This document shows, piece by piece, positions 1 to 9,626 of a DNA stretch of 64,000 nucleotides. The translations under genes and the position numbers were made by a program. The notes beneath the pieces were generated by a model, which saw only the letters and a program-made list of their open reading frames with translations, made no database searches and had not been told where the DNA came from. This DNA comes from Mesobacillus maritimus (lineage in GTDB: Bacteria; Bacillota; Bacilli; Bacillales; Cytobacillaceae): NCBI RefSeq assembly GCF_023715205.1, contig NZ_JAMBNR010000011.1:62001-126000 (forward strand), read 5' to 3'. Numbering within the stretch: position 1 is the first letter of the stretch; every line of letters starts with the position of its first letter.

Positions 1-2
1 AG

Positions 3-2384
3 TTTAAACAACTAATTATCGATGGGAAATTTGAAGAAGCAGCTGAAATTGCTAGAGCACAAGTGAAAAATGGAGCGCATGTGATTGATATTTGTTTAGC
101 CAATCCAGACCGCGACGAATTAGAAGATATGCGAAACTTTATGCAAGAAGTCGTGAAAAAGGTAAAAGTCCCTCTTGTGATTGATTCAACCGATGAACAT
201 GTGATTGAGGAAGCGTTAAAGTATTCACAAGGGAAGGCGGTTATCAACTCGATTAACCTAGAAGATGGGGAAGAACGGTTTGATGCCGTCATGCCAATTG
301 TCAAAAAATATGGTGCATCGGTCGTGGTTGGGACCATTGATGAAGTAGGAATGGCAGTTGATCGAGCACGTAAATTAGAAGTGGCGGAGCGTTCTTATCA
401 GTTGTTAACGGAAAAGTGGGGGCTGGCTCCAGAAGATATTATTTTCGATCCATTGGTGTTCCCGGTTGGAACAGGGGATGAACAATATATTGGAGCCGCA
501 GAAGAAACCATTGAAGGAATACGGGCGATTAAAGAAAAATTCCCGAATGCTTTAACCGTATTAGGCGTAAGCAATGTTTCCTTCGGTCTACCTCCAGTAG
601 GTCGTGAAGTGTTAAATGCCGTTTATTTATATCACTGTACGCAAGCAGGTTTAGATTATGCGATCGTCAATACGGAAAAGTTAGAACGTTATGCTTCCAT
701 TCCAGAAGAAGAAATTCAATTGGCAAATGACCTAATTTTCAATACAAACGATGAAACACTTGCGACATTTACAGACTTTTATCGAGATAAGAAAAAAGAA
801 AAGAAAGTGGCAAATATCCCTGCGACAGTAGAAGAACGATTAGCTTATTATATTGTCGAAGGAACAAAAGAGGGGTTAATTCCTGATTTGGAAGAAGCAA
901 GAAATATCTTTGACACCCCGTTAGATATTATTAATGGTCCATTAATGGCTGGGATGTCTGAAGTGGGTCGCTTATTTAATGATAATCAATTGATTGTGGC
1001 AGAAGTATTGCAAAGTGCTGGCGTGATGAAAGCGGCCGTCGCTCATTTAGAACAATATATGGAAAAAGCGGAAGATGATACGGGGAAAGGGAAAGTCGTT
1101 CTTGCAACCGTAAAAGGCGATGTTCATGATATTGGGAAAAACTTGGTGGACATTATTTTAAGCAATAATGGCTACAAAGTTGTGGATTTGGGAATCAAAG
1201 TAACACCAGCCCAATTGATTGAAGCCATCAGAGCGGAACAACCTGATTTCGTTGGTTTATCCGGTTTACTTGTAAAATCTGCGCAACAAATGGTGCTAAC
1301 GGCGCAAGATTTCAAAGCGGCTAATATTGATGTTCCTATACTAGTAGGAGGGGCCGCATTATCGAAACGTTTCACAGAGACGAAAATCGCTGCAGGCTAC
1401 GATGGTCCTGTCATCTATTCAAAAGATGCGATGCAAGGGTTAGATCAGGCTAATCGTTTAATGGATTCCAATGAACGTAAAGTACTTTTGAAAGAACTTG
1501 ATGAAGCTAGAGAAAAACGTTTGCTTGCTGATGAAAAACGTGCAGCACTACCACTTAAAAAAGCAACAGAAAAGAAAGTTCGCTCCATTGCAGAAGCACC
1601 TGTATTTATTCCGAAAGATTTAAACAGTCATGTATTAAAAAATTATTCCGTTGCACATCTACAACCTTATGTGAATATGCGTACGTTAATTGGTCATCAT
1701 TTAGGGCTAAGAGGAAACGTTGAAAAACTACTAGCTGAGGGTGATGGTCGTGCGACCGAATTATATGAATTGGTCACTAGCTTCCTAGAGTCAAAAGTGT
1801 TAAATCCATCTGGGATGTATCGATTCTTCCCAGCGCAAGCGGATGGAGATGATGTGATTATCTATCATCCGGAAGATGCGAAAACCGAAATTGAGAGATT
1901 CACTTTCCCTCGCCAACAAGAAGCGCCGTTCTTATGTTTAGCGGACTTTTTAAAGACAGTTGAAAGCGGCGAAATGGACTATGTTGCCTTAATGGTGGTC
2001 ACAGCTGGGCATGGTGCGAGAGAAATCTCAGAGAAATATAAGAACGAAGGGAAGTTTTTAGAAAGCCATGCATTGCTAGCAACAGCCCTAGAGTTAGCAG
2101 AAGGATTTGCGGAACGTATTCATCAAGAAATTCGTGATGGCTGGGGATTCCCGGATGCGACGGATTTTACAATGCGCGAACGTTTTGCGGCCAAATATCA
2201 AGGACAACGCTTCTCATTTGGCTATCCAGCTTGTCCAAACTTAGAAGACCAAGAAAAACTATTTAAATTATTGAAACCAGAACAGATCGGTGTAAATTTA
2301 ACGGAAGGCTTTATGATGGAACCTGAAGCCAGTGTTTCAGCCATTGTGTTTGCCCATCCAGAAGCAAGATACTTTAATGTATAA
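3..2384 (+). CDS. metH: Cobalamin-dependent methionine synthase (5' end outside window)
   Basis: Transfers methyl from methyltetrahydrofolate to homocysteine through B12 in the cytoplasm. The frame is open from base 3 with no start, so the N-terminal homocysteine domain and the start of the pterin domain lie upstream. The visible 793 residues show the rest of the folate-binding barrel, a B12 cap domain, the B12-binding motif DVHDIGKN with the lower-ligand His (about base 1120) and the following GLSGLL and GGAALS segments, and a C-terminal AdoMet-dependent activation domain ending with RFSFGYPACPNL. The activation domain identifies MetH rather than a corrinoid methyltransferase. A hairpin terminator follows directly. 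Any SAM or B12 riboswitch would be outside the window. Confidence 0.95.
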   Translation, partial: FKQLIIDGKFEEAAEIARAQVKNGAHVIDICLANPDRDELEDMRNFMQEVVKKVKVPLVIDSTDEHVIEEALKYSQGKAVINSINLEDGEERFDAVMPIVKKYGASVVVGTIDEVGMAVDRARKLEVAERSYQLLTEKWGLAPEDIIFDPLVFPVGTGDEQYIGAAEETIEGIRAIKEKFPNALTVLGVSNVSFGLPPVGREVLNAVYLYHCTQAGLDYAIVNTEKLERYASIPEEEIQLANDLIFNTNDETLATFTDFYRDKKKEKKVANIPATVEERLAYYIVEGTKEGLIPDLEEARNIFDTPLDIINGPLMAGMSEVGRLFNDNQLIVAEVLQSAGVMKAAVAHLEQYMEKAEDDTGKGKVVLATVKGDVHDIGKNLVDIILSNNGYKVVDLGIKVTPAQLIEAIRAEQPDFVGLSGLLVKSAQQMVLTAQDFKAANIDVPILVGGAALSKRFTETKIAAGYDGPVIYSKDAMQGLDQANRLMDSNERKVLLKELDEAREKRLLADEKRAALPLKKATEKKVRSIAEAPVFIPKDLNSHVLKNYSVAHLQPYVNMRTLIGHHLGLRGNVEKLLAEGDGRATELYELVTSFLESKVLNPSGMYRFFPAQADGDDVIIYHPEDAKTEIERFTFPRQQEAPFLCLADFLKTVESGEMDYVALMVVTAGHGAREISEKYKNEGKFLESHALLATALELAEGFAERIHQEIRDGWGFPDATDFTMRERFAAKYQGQRFSFGYPACPNLEDQEKLFKLLKPEQIGVNLTEGFMMEPEASVSAIVFAHPEARYFNV

Positions 2385-2397
2385 TTGAGCTTTCGTG

Positions 2398-2438
2398 CCT
2401 CCAAAGAGAGTGAACTTTACTCTTTTTGGGGGTTTTTT
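2398..2438 (+). terminator. Rho-independent terminator of metH
   Basis: A CCAAAGAG arm and its CTCTTTTTGG partner flank a short loop and are followed by a GGGGG and T6 tract, 14 bases after the metH stop. The next 200 bases up to the purC terminator show no convincing gene. They carry a degenerate GGGGTCAGTC...GACTGCCCCC palindrome near 2456-2507. Confidence 0.75.
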
Positions 2439-2645
2439 GATCGTTGAAAAGGGTGTGGGGTCAGTCACAGTTTAGTAAAGATTTTGAGAGACTGCCCCCG
2501 TTCCCCAACGTTAAAATTTTGTGCAAAATGGAAAGAAAATGATGTACACCAATTATTGGTGGCCTTGTCATTGCAGGATTACGCGGGGTTTTGGAAGGAT
2601 AAAGCATAGGGGACGGCCCTGTGCTTGTTTTCGGATCGGACTACT

Positions 2646-2679
2646 AAAATTAGAAAGCGTAGGGTACATCCCTACGCTT
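2646..2679 (-). terminator. Terminator of purC
   Basis: A perfect 10-bp stem (AAGCGTAGGG at 2655-2664 with its complement at 2670-2679) encloses a 5-base loop. In the minus direction it is followed by TTCTAATTTT. It lies 7 bases past the purC stop. Confidence 0.8.
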
Positions 2680-2685
2680 CTCCTA

Positions 2686-3366
2686 CTATAAGAATAATTT
2701 TTCTAATTCAATCGGTTCAATATACTCTCCATCTTTATAAGCACGCATATTTCCTCCAGAGATTTCATCTATGAGGACGATTTGTTTGAATTTGCCCACA
2801 CGGCCAAATTCAAACTTGATATCATATAACTCGATACCTTTCTTGGAAAGTTCCTCCTTGACTACATTTCCAATTTGTTGAGTTAATGCTTTTAACTCTT
2901 TATATTCATCTTTAGATAAAATGCCAAGCATATCTAAAGCATCCTCGCTAATAGGAGGGTCTTGGCGTTCATCATCCTTCAAGGTAACTTCCACGAATGC
3001 ATCAAGCGGTTGCCCTTCCTGTGCATATAAGCCATATCTGCGTAAAAAGCTGCCTACGGCTCTATACCGACAGATTACTTCAAGACCTTTTCCGAACATT
3101 TCCGCAGGCTTAACCGTCATAGTAGCCTCTTCCGTATTAGCATCAATATAATGGGTAGGGATTCCTTTTTCCTTTAAAAGTTCAAAAAAGAATTTGGTTA
3201 ATCTTAATCCTGCTTGTCCTGCACCTTCCATCGTTAAGCCCACAGTGTTTGCTCCAGGATCAAACACACCATCTACTCCCGTGACATCATCTTTAAATTT
3301 AAGTAAATAATTCCCATCCTGCAATTCATAAACATCTTTTGTCTTTCCCGTATACTTAAGCTTCAT
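2686..3366 (-). CDS. purC: Phosphoribosylaminoimidazole-succinocarboxamide synthase (SAICAR synthase), short divergent type
   Basis: Ligates aspartate to CAIR with ATP, the eighth step of purine synthesis. The 226-residue protein opens with the family's KLKYTGKTKDVYEL (phosphate-loop strand), has the central EVICRYRAVGSFLRRYG segment and ends with the ATP/Mg motifs DIKFEFGR and LIDEISGG. It differs clearly from the B. subtilis-type PurC of about 241 residues and stands alone, outside a pur operon. It may be a second paralogue or a class more usual in Clostridia. The start ATG at 3366 has an AAGGAGA ribosome site 7 bases upstream. A strong hairpin follows the stop. No PurR box was recognised in the AT-rich leader. 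Confidence 0.9.
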   Translation of the reverse strand: MKLKYTGKTKDVYELQDGNYLLKFKDDVTGVDGVFDPGANTVGLTMEGAGQAGLRLTKFFFELLKEKGIPTHYIDANTEEATMTVKPAEMFGKGLEVICRYRAVGSFLRRYGLYAQEGQPLDAFVEVTLKDDERQDPPISEDALDMLGILSKDEYKELKALTQQIGNVVKEELSKKGIELYDIKFEFGRVGKFKQIVLIDEISGGNMRAYKDGEYIEPIELEKLFL

Positions 3367-3500
3367 AATAAAATCTCCTTAGAATTTTCCAAACATATTT
3401 AATTACACAATAATTATAATAATATAAAAATAAAAAAATAACATGGATTATTGCACATTCATTCTATCTAAGAAAGATGCTCGGATCGGTTCCTCGAAAC

Positions 3501-3674
3501 TTATATATATTCGGCCACCGATTCATAGTCAACCAGACTATGAGCTAGGCTCTGGCCTTCTATAAACACTGTAAACCCGTCTCCTCTAATTTGATCCCGT
3601 TTCTTCATGTCCAAGTGATTACGAAAAAAGGGCCAGCCACCATCTAAGTTGGTGTCTAGCACTATTTTATTAAG
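3501..3674 (-). pseudogene. C-terminal remnant of an unidentified protein
   Basis: The reverse strand is open for 58 codons with a protein-like composition (WPFFRNHLDMKKRDQIRG, then GFTVFIEGQSLAHSLVDYE) and ends in TAA. The only possible start is a GTG at 3662 without a ribosome binding site, so it reads like the tail of a gene whose 5' part was lost. I do not recognise the family. The rest of the 420-bp gap between purC and the UvrA-like gene shows only AT-rich sequence. Confidence 0.35.
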
Positions 3675-3874
3675 TCAAAAAGAAAGGATTGTCCTTTTTA
3701 TTAAAAATGTTGGTCATGGGTACCGATTTGTTCATAGATACAAAGTTGGGAAAGCAGCATCCCTAATTTATTGATATCATTAGAAGGGTGGGGGCGGCCA
3801 AAAAGGTATTCTCCCTATTAGAGTTGACTAGACTTGTAGCAAACTGGAGAAGCAAAAACAGGAACGGTGATCAA

Positions 3875-6157
3875 ATGTTGGAAAGAAAAGATGAAATCAT
3901 TTTAAGAGGGCTAAAAGAAAACAATTTAAAAAATATCGATTTAACTCTATCTAAAGAAAAAATTACCGTCTTTACTGGTCTTTCAGGGTCAGGAAAGAGT
4001 TCCGTTGTTTTTGATACGCTAGCAACAGAAAGCAGAAGGCAAATGACGTTGAACTATCCTCACTATGTCAGAAATCAAATGCCAAGGTACGAAAGGCCAC
4101 ACGCTGATCTTATGCAAAACTTAAGCCCGGTTGTGGTCGTGGAACAAAGGCCAATCGGGGGCAATTCCCGTTCAACCTTAGGCACTTATATGGATATCAA
4201 TCCGTTGATTCGACTATTGTTTTCAAGGATCGGGAAGCCATCCATTGGTTCAGCCACTGATTTTTCGAGTCAAAGTTCCTTTGGGGGATGTCCAGAATGC
4301 GGTGGATTTGGGGAGGTCATTATGCCAGATCTAAATAAGATCATCGATTTCAACCAGTCACTCCGAGAGTATGCCGTGAAATTTAAGCCATTATCGCCCT
4401 CAGGTTGGCAAGGTAGATGGATGATGACGGGCGGATTATTCGATCCCGATAAACCGATAAAAGACTACTCAAAAGACGAACTCCAGTTACTGTTATATGG
4501 TCCACCAGAAGGTGAAAAAGTCTATGCGCCATTTCACACAAAAAACGGACCACAATCACATGAATGGGATGGATTATTGCCTAGATTTACGCGCCTTTAT
4601 ATCAACCGGGATGTGTCAAAGTTGAAAGAAATAACTCAAGATGACGTTTTAGCGGTTTCGACCCATTCCCTATGCCCAACCTGCCTAGGGTCAGGATTAA
4701 ACCCAAAGGTATTGGACTGTAAAATAAATGGTTTAAATATTGCAGAATACGATCAATTAGAGCTCACGGACCTACTAGATGAATTAATGAACATAAAAGA
4801 TCCGATGGGAAAATCTGTCGCAAGGCAAGCAATTCCGCCTATTGTTCAACTAGTTGAGATGGGATTAGGCTATTTGAGTTTATCAAGAAAAATGGGGACC
4901 TTATCGGGTGGGGAAGCTCAAAGGGTAAAAATTGCTCGTCATTTAGGAAGTAGCCTTAACAATCTTACCTACATATTTGACGAACCAAGTGCAGGACTTC
5001 ATCCAGAAGAAGTGGATATGGTCATTCACATGATGAAAAAAATCAAAGCCCAGCATAATACCGTTATTGTCATCGAACACGATCTTTCTGTCATAAAAGC
5101 AGCGGATGAAATCATTGAGATGGGACCAGGAGCAGGTGCGAATGGAGGAGAAGTGGTTTATCAGGGGAAATTAGCCGGACTAAAAGACTCAAAGGCTGCA
5201 ACCAACTTAAACCACAAGTTAAGGATCAACAAAAAACCTAGGAAGATAGAAGGTTATTTTACATTAAAAAATGCTTGTAATAATAACTTAAAAAAGATAA
5301 GCGTCGATCTTCCTAAAAATGTCTTAGTCTCGATATGTGGAGTATCCGGTTCAGGGAAGAGCTCCTTAATGTTCGGTGCATTTACAGAAAAGTATCCAGA
5401 AACCATCATGGTGGGGCAAGGTAGCATTGGAATTTCGAACCGTTCAACACTGGCTACCTACATGGGAATCATGGATGACGTTCGCTCGATCTTTTCAAAA
5501 GCAACAGGACAGCCAGCAGGTTTGTTCAGCTTTAACTCTTTAGGCGCCTGTGCTATTTGCAAAGGAAAAGGAGTTTTAACGCCAGACGTAGCATTTGCCG
5601 ATCCAGTGACGGTTCCGTGTGAAGCATGTGGTGGTACAAGATATTCAGACGAAGCACTCTCTTATCGCTATCAAAATAAAAATATCGTAGAGATTTTAGA
5701 CTTAACAATCGACGAAGCGATGAGCTTTTTTACAATGCCAAAGATCATAAAAAGAGTGAATACGCTAAAAGACGTAGGGTTAGGGTATCTAACTTTAGGA
5801 CAAACAACCAGTTCTCTAAGTGGAGGCGAAATCCAACGACTTAAACTCGCAAGTCACTTGCAAAAAGAAGGACAAATCTACTTATTAGACGAGCCATCCT
5901 TAGGACTGCACGCAAAAGATAATGGAAAACTTTTAGAGGTTTTTCAAACACTCGTCAATAGAGGGAATTCCGTCATCATCATTGAACACAATCTAGATTT
6001 TATTGCGGCGAGCGACTGGGTAGTCGAATTGGGACCAGGTGGAGGAAAACAAGGTGGACACATTCTGTTTGAAGGCACACCAGAAGAGATGGTCAAGTCG
6101 GAAACATTGACCGCGAAATGGTTGAAGGATGGAGTTACAGAACAATTTTTCACTTAA
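3875..6157 (+). CDS. UvrA-like ABC ATPase (short UvrA paralogue, DrrC/UvrA2 type)
   Basis: Cytoplasmic DNA-binding twin-ABC ATPase, 760 residues against about 950 for true UvrA. Two nucleotide-binding halves are visible: Walker A GLSGSGKSS near residue 36 and GVSGSGKSS near 490, with signatures LSGGEAQRVKIARHL and LSGGEIQRLKLASHL. Zinc-finger cysteine pairs occur as CPEC/CPTC and CAIC/CEAC. The shorter length suggests loss of the UvrB-binding insertion, as in UvrA2/DrrC proteins linked to resistance to DNA-binding drugs; that role is inferred. A GTG at 3788 would add 29 residues, but ATG 3875 matches the family start and follows GGAACGGTGA. A 45-bp relic of a related C-terminus lies at 17081. 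Confidence 0.88.
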   Translation: MLERKDEIILRGLKENNLKNIDLTLSKEKITVFTGLSGSGKSSVVFDTLATESRRQMTLNYPHYVRNQMPRYERPHADLMQNLSPVVVVEQRPIGGNSRSTLGTYMDINPLIRLLFSRIGKPSIGSATDFSSQSSFGGCPECGGFGEVIMPDLNKIIDFNQSLREYAVKFKPLSPSGWQGRWMMTGGLFDPDKPIKDYSKDELQLLLYGPPEGEKVYAPFHTKNGPQSHEWDGLLPRFTRLYINRDVSKLKEITQDDVLAVSTHSLCPTCLGSGLNPKVLDCKINGLNIAEYDQLELTDLLDELMNIKDPMGKSVARQAIPPIVQLVEMGLGYLSLSRKMGTLSGGEAQRVKIARHLGSSLNNLTYIFDEPSAGLHPEEVDMVIHMMKKIKAQHNTVIVIEHDLSVIKAADEIIEMGPGAGANGGEVVYQGKLAGLKDSKAATNLNHKLRINKKPRKIEGYFTLKNACNNNLKKISVDLPKNVLVSICGVSGSGKSSLMFGAFTEKYPETIMVGQGSIGISNRSTLATYMGIMDDVRSIFSKATGQPAGLFSFNSLGACAICKGKGVLTPDVAFADPVTVPCEACGGTRYSDEALSYRYQNKNIVEILDLTIDEAMSFFTMPKIIKRVNTLKDVGLGYLTLGQTTSSLSGGEIQRLKLASHLQKEGQIYLLDEPSLGLHAKDNGKLLEVFQTLVNRGNSVIIIEHNLDFIAASDWVVELGPGGGKQGGHILFEGTPEEMVKSETLTAKWLKDGVTEQFFT

Positions 6158-6307
6158 AATGGGACTGCTCCTTGATAATAAAAAATCAATGGCAAGTGGA
6201 GGAGAAACCAACCGAAACTCTAACCAAACCGTAATCCTTTTCTGCATAAACATTGAGATCCATTCTAGTCATGTGGAGGGCTGTTCACTATTTGTACTTA
6301 TGGCATT

Positions 6308-6356
6308 TACTAGGCGGGCTCTTTTTAGACGACTCTAAAGCACCCTCCGCCTAGTT
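6308..6356. repeat. Inverted repeat between convergent genes
   Basis: ACTAGGCGG and CCGCCTAGT form a 9-bp stem around a roughly 30-base centre, between the 3' ends of the UvrA-like gene and the DUF4363 gene. It may act as a shared terminator, but a U-tract is not obvious on either strand. Confidence 0.4.
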
Positions 6357-6382
6357 CCTCCAAGACATCTCTCTACCAATTC

Positions 6383-6718
6383 CTATATTGAATAAATATG
6401 ATCAATTAGTGTTTTTACAGTTTCCAATTCCATTCTTGAAAGAGTACGATCTTTTTCCTCAATGAGTACCTTTAATTTGCCAAAAGCTTCATAAAGATCT
6501 TTATATTCACCTTCACCGCCAACTAATTGTACTTTCCAAAGATTATGATCATAAAAATTAGTCAAATCCTCCATTTGTTTTTTTGCAACATCCCAATCCT
6601 CTTTATTTATGGATTGCTCCAAGTTTGCAATTTTCTCATCAAACTCCTCTCTGCCTAATTGATTGGTACATCCTAATAATAGAATGGCTATTAATATAAT
6701 AATCGAATACTTTTTCAT
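6383..6718 (-). CDS. DUF4363-family lipoprotein
   Basis: A 111-residue exported lipoprotein. A short lipobox signal (MKKYSIIILIAILLLGC) places it on the outer face of the membrane after diacylglyceryl modification of Cys17. The mature part is acidic and helical, with the DUF4363-like pattern of paired heptads around KEDWDVAKKQMEDL. It is transcribed divergently from the YetF-like gene, and DUF4363 and DUF421 proteins are often neighbours, so a joint envelope role is possible. The molecular function is unknown. Confidence 0.75.
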   Translation of the reverse strand: MKKYSIIILIAILLLGCTNQLGREEFDEKIANLEQSINKEDWDVAKKQMEDLTNFYDHNLWKVQLVGGEGEYKDLYEAFGKLKVLIEEKDRTLSRMELETVKTLIDHIYSI

Positions 6719-6812
6719 CTACTTGCACATCCTCCTAAATATTCGAATGGTAATTCTTATAATGTCCAATAATAAGATAGAATTTTCACTTGAAAAGGGA
6801 CGGAGGATTTCA

Positions 6813-7499
6813 GTGCCAGAGGTTATCGTCATTTTAATTCGTTCTGTAATCGCATTTGTAGTATTGCTATTTTTAACGCGTTTAATGGGAAAAAGGCAGA
6901 TTTCGCATCTTACTTTTTTTGATTATTGCGTTGGAATAACAATCGGGTCTATTGCTGCTGAAATGTCGATCGAGCAAAATGTTAAAATCTTAAACGGGAT
7001 TACCTCTTTAGCCGTTTGGGGGCTTTTTCCTGTAGTTTTAGCATTTATTGGTTTAAAGTCTAGAAACTTTCAACAAATGACAGACGGAAGGCCGTCCATC
7101 ATGATTAGAAATGGGGAAGTTCTTGAAGAAGAGATGAAGAAAAATCAATTGACCATAGACGAACTGATGATGTTATTAAGAGAAAAAAGTATCTTTAAAA
7201 TTTCTGATGTAGAGATGGCGGTATTGGAAACCAATGGTGAGCTTAGTATCATGAAAAAAACCTCCCAGCAACCCATTACTCCACAAATATTAAGTTTGGT
7301 ACTGAAGCAAGAACATGCACCAACGCTCTTAATAATTGAGGGGCAAATTTTAAATAAGAACCTTTCTGAATTGGGTTTATCGGAAGAATGGTTGAAAAAG
7401 GAAATCCAAAAACAAGGAGTATCTGATCTTAATCAAGTATTTTTAGCACAGGTTGACTCAAATAAGAATCTTTATGTGGATTTGTATAATAAAAAGTGA
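6813..7499 (+). CDS. YetF-family (DUF421) membrane protein
   Basis: A 228-residue membrane protein with two or three N-terminal transmembrane helices (residues about 3-80) followed by the soluble DUF421 domain (GRPSIMIRNGEVLEEEMKK, then LREKSIFKISDVEMAVLE). B. subtilis YetF is about 231 residues and has been linked to the spore or forespore envelope. GTG 6813 is chosen because GGAGG lies 6 bases upstream and the length then matches YetF. Upstream ATGs at 6663 and 6762 lack ribosome sites, and 6663 would overlap the divergent gene. Confidence 0.85.
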   Translation: MPEVIVILIRSVIAFVVLLFLTRLMGKRQISHLTFFDYCVGITIGSIAAEMSIEQNVKILNGITSLAVWGLFPVVLAFIGLKSRNFQQMTDGRPSIMIRNGEVLEEEMKKNQLTIDELMMLLREKSIFKISDVEMAVLETNGELSIMKKTSQQPITPQILSLVLKQEHAPTLLIIEGQILNKNLSELGLSEEWLKKEIQKQGVSDLNQVFLAQVDSNKNLYVDLYNKK

Positions 7500-7588
7500 C
7501 AGGAAATAATAATTAGATAACAAATATAAGTGATTGGAGAGCATTTTTTGAAAATATAGATGAGGTTTTCGAGAGAGGAGGGTTGTTT

Positions 7589-7933
7589 TTGAAGAAAAAC
7601 TTATCTTTAATTGGAGCAATTTTTTTGATAATCATTTTAGTTAGTTGTGGTAATCAAACATCCGTCATCGAAGAAGATATTGAAATAGGAAGCGAAGCTA
7701 CGGTTGAAGATAAGTATGCAGAAGAAAAAGGCATCTTATCAAAAGACGATGCTGAATTCTTAGTTTATAACGAGCTTAATGATGATGAAAAACAAAAGTA
7801 TACCGTTGACTTTGTAAAAGAAGAAGGCACAAAATATTTCATTCGAGTTTACGAAACCGTAAATGCTGAAATAAAAGTTAAAAAGAAATTTACGGTTGAC
7901 TATCATACAAAGGAAATTCGACAGACAAAGTAA
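7589..7933 (+). CDS. Small predicted lipoprotein, unknown function
   Basis: About 114 residues with a type II signal (helix followed by LVSCGNQ). The mature protein is acidic and then shows an alternating beta pattern (YTVDFVKEEGTKYFIRVYE) resembling the small PepSY-like or YxeA-type lipoproteins; I do not recognise the family for certain. TTG 7589 is preferred because AGGAGG lies 7 bases upstream; TTG 7583 would sit only one base from it. It follows the YetF-like gene by 89 bases in the same direction and ends before a strong terminator. Confidence 0.7.
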   Translation: MKKNLSLIGAIFLIIILVSCGNQTSVIEEDIEIGSEATVEDKYAEEKGILSKDDAEFLVYNELNDDEKQKYTVDFVKEEGTKYFIRVYETVNAEIKVKKKFTVDYHTKEIRQTK

Positions 7934-8002
7934 ATATAGACAATTTTAATGAAATAAATTGGCATCTTTATTCATGTAACGGAAGAGAACATGATGCAAA
8001 AA

Positions 8003-8037
8003 AGAACTTCTATATAATTGGAAGTTCTTTTTTTCTA
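8003..8037 (+). terminator. Rho-independent terminator
   Basis: AAGAACTTC and GAAGTTCTT form a perfect stem around a 10-base loop, followed by eight Ts. It closes the YetF/lipoprotein unit. Confidence 0.9.
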
Positions 8038-8255
8038 TACCCGAACCCATTTTAATGGCGCTATTATTAGATGGCTTTAAAAGTGTAAATGAAATTAAAG
8101 AAAAGTACCTTTGAAGACTGCCCTCAGTAAACTGAAAACGCTACAATTCAGGGGCTATGGCCCCATTTTTACGTTCTGCATGAAGTAAGAATTGACAGGA
8201 TAAGACCTTTAGCCGTAAAGTTGCTTATGATGCAATTTAAAACGGAGGAGAACCA

Positions 8256-9524
8256 ATGCAATTCATTAATAATCTACTTCTGGATATGGAATTAGAACCT
8301 AGATTAGTAGAGTATCTCTCAATCATCATTAAGATTCTGCTAATCGGGCTAATCTGTGTTGTAGCCAATTTTATCTCAAAGAGAATCGTGATCAGGATCA
8401 TCACTCGGATCGTGACAAAATCCAAAGTTAAATGGGGAAAAATCATTTTAGATAGACAAGTTTTTCGAAAGTTATCCCATATTGTTCCTGCAATCATTAT
8501 TTATTCATTTGCTTCAACCTTTCAAAACTATCAATCAACGATTGAAAAGTTGGCGATTGCCTATATCATTATTGTTGGGTTAGTGTTTATTCAAAGCTTG
8601 CTAAATGCACTAAATGATATTTATCAAACCTTTGAAATATCCAAGGTTAAGCCGATTAAAGGATATGTTCAGGTAGTTAACATTATTATCATGACTCTTG
8701 GGGTCATCTTAGTGATCTCGAATCTAATCGGGAAGAGTCCTCTGATTCTATTAAGTGGGATTGGTGCGCTTTCGGCTGTGTTGATGTTAGTCTTTAAAGA
8801 TTCGTTATTAGGACTAGTGGCAGGAATTCAGTTAACGGCCAATGATATGGTTCGGGTTGGAGACTGGATTGAAATGCCAAAATACGGGGCGGATGGCGAC
8901 GTAATTGATATCTCATTAAATACCGTGCAGGTTCAAAACTTTGACAAAACCATTACGATGATCCCGAGTTATGCTCTCATTTCCGATTCGTTTATCAACT
9001 GGAGAGGGATGCAAAGCTCAGGTGGTCGACGAATCAAGCGCTCTTTGTACGTAGATACAAGTAGTATTACGTTTTGTACCGAAGAAATGATCGAGAAATT
9101 TATCAAAGTTCATTACCTTTCAGACTATATTGTACAAAAGGAAAAGGAAATTACGGAGTATAATACTAAAAATGGAATCGATCGAAACAACCGTGTGAAT
9201 GGTAGGGCTCTTACCAATATCGGTGTGTTTAGGGCGTATATCAGCAATTACCTCAAAAATCACGAAGGGATCCATCAGAATATGACCTTAATGGTTCGAC
9301 AGCTGGCTCATAGTGAAAATGGGTTACCGATTGAAATTTATGCATTTACAAATTCCGTAGATTGGGCTGTTTATGAATCGGTGCAATCGGATATCTTTGA
9401 CCATCTATTAGCCGTTGCACCCGAATTTGGACTTCGAGTATTCCAGAATCCGTCTGGTGCTGATTTAAGAAACCTGGTCGAAGAATCGAGCGACAAAGCC
9501 TTAGTTGGCGAAAGAAGTTATTAA
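8256..9524 (+). CDS. MscS-family mechanosensitive channel (YbdG/mini-conductance type)
   Basis: A 422-residue membrane channel that would release small osmolytes when membrane tension rises. Transmembrane helices occupy roughly residues 18-180, followed by the pore-lining and beta-domain signature of the family (GALSAVLMLVFKDSLLGLVAG, then VRVGDWIEMPKYGADG and MIPSYALISDSFINW). The long insertion after the beta domain (residues about 265-350) is typical of the YbdG branch. ATG 8256 follows GGAGGAGAACCA. The 300-base leader has a small GGGGC hairpin near 8153 but no recognisable riboswitch. Confidence 0.9.
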   Translation: MQFINNLLLDMELEPRLVEYLSIIIKILLIGLICVVANFISKRIVIRIITRIVTKSKVKWGKIILDRQVFRKLSHIVPAIIIYSFASTFQNYQSTIEKLAIAYIIIVGLVFIQSLLNALNDIYQTFEISKVKPIKGYVQVVNIIIMTLGVILVISNLIGKSPLILLSGIGALSAVLMLVFKDSLLGLVAGIQLTANDMVRVGDWIEMPKYGADGDVIDISLNTVQVQNFDKTITMIPSYALISDSFINWRGMQSSGGRRIKRSLYVDTSSITFCTEEMIEKFIKVHYLSDYIVQKEKEITEYNTKNGIDRNNRVNGRALTNIGVFRAYISNYLKNHEGIHQNMTLMVRQLAHSENGLPIEIYAFTNSVDWAVYESVQSDIFDHLLAVAPEFGLRVFQNPSGADLRNLVEESSDKALVGERSY

Positions 9525-9543
9525 AAGAATGAATTACTGAAAC

Positions 9544-9579
9544 AAAACCGACTGTTTAAAAGAAACAGTCGGTTTTTTC
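9544..9579 (+). terminator. Terminator of the mscS-like gene
   Basis: AAAACCGACTGTTT pairs with AAACAGTCGGTTTT around a 5-base loop and is followed by a T-run. The palindrome could also stop transcription of the convergent yfhP gene. Confidence 0.9.
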
Positions 9580-9626
9580 TCATTTAGAATCTATTGTAGT
9601 GATAGATGTTAAGCTTAATTTGAAAT

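Noticed and set aside
6129-6338. 69-residue frame overlapping the end of the UvrA-like gene
   Set aside because: No ribosome site and no protein-like pattern; it runs through the intergenic inverted repeat.
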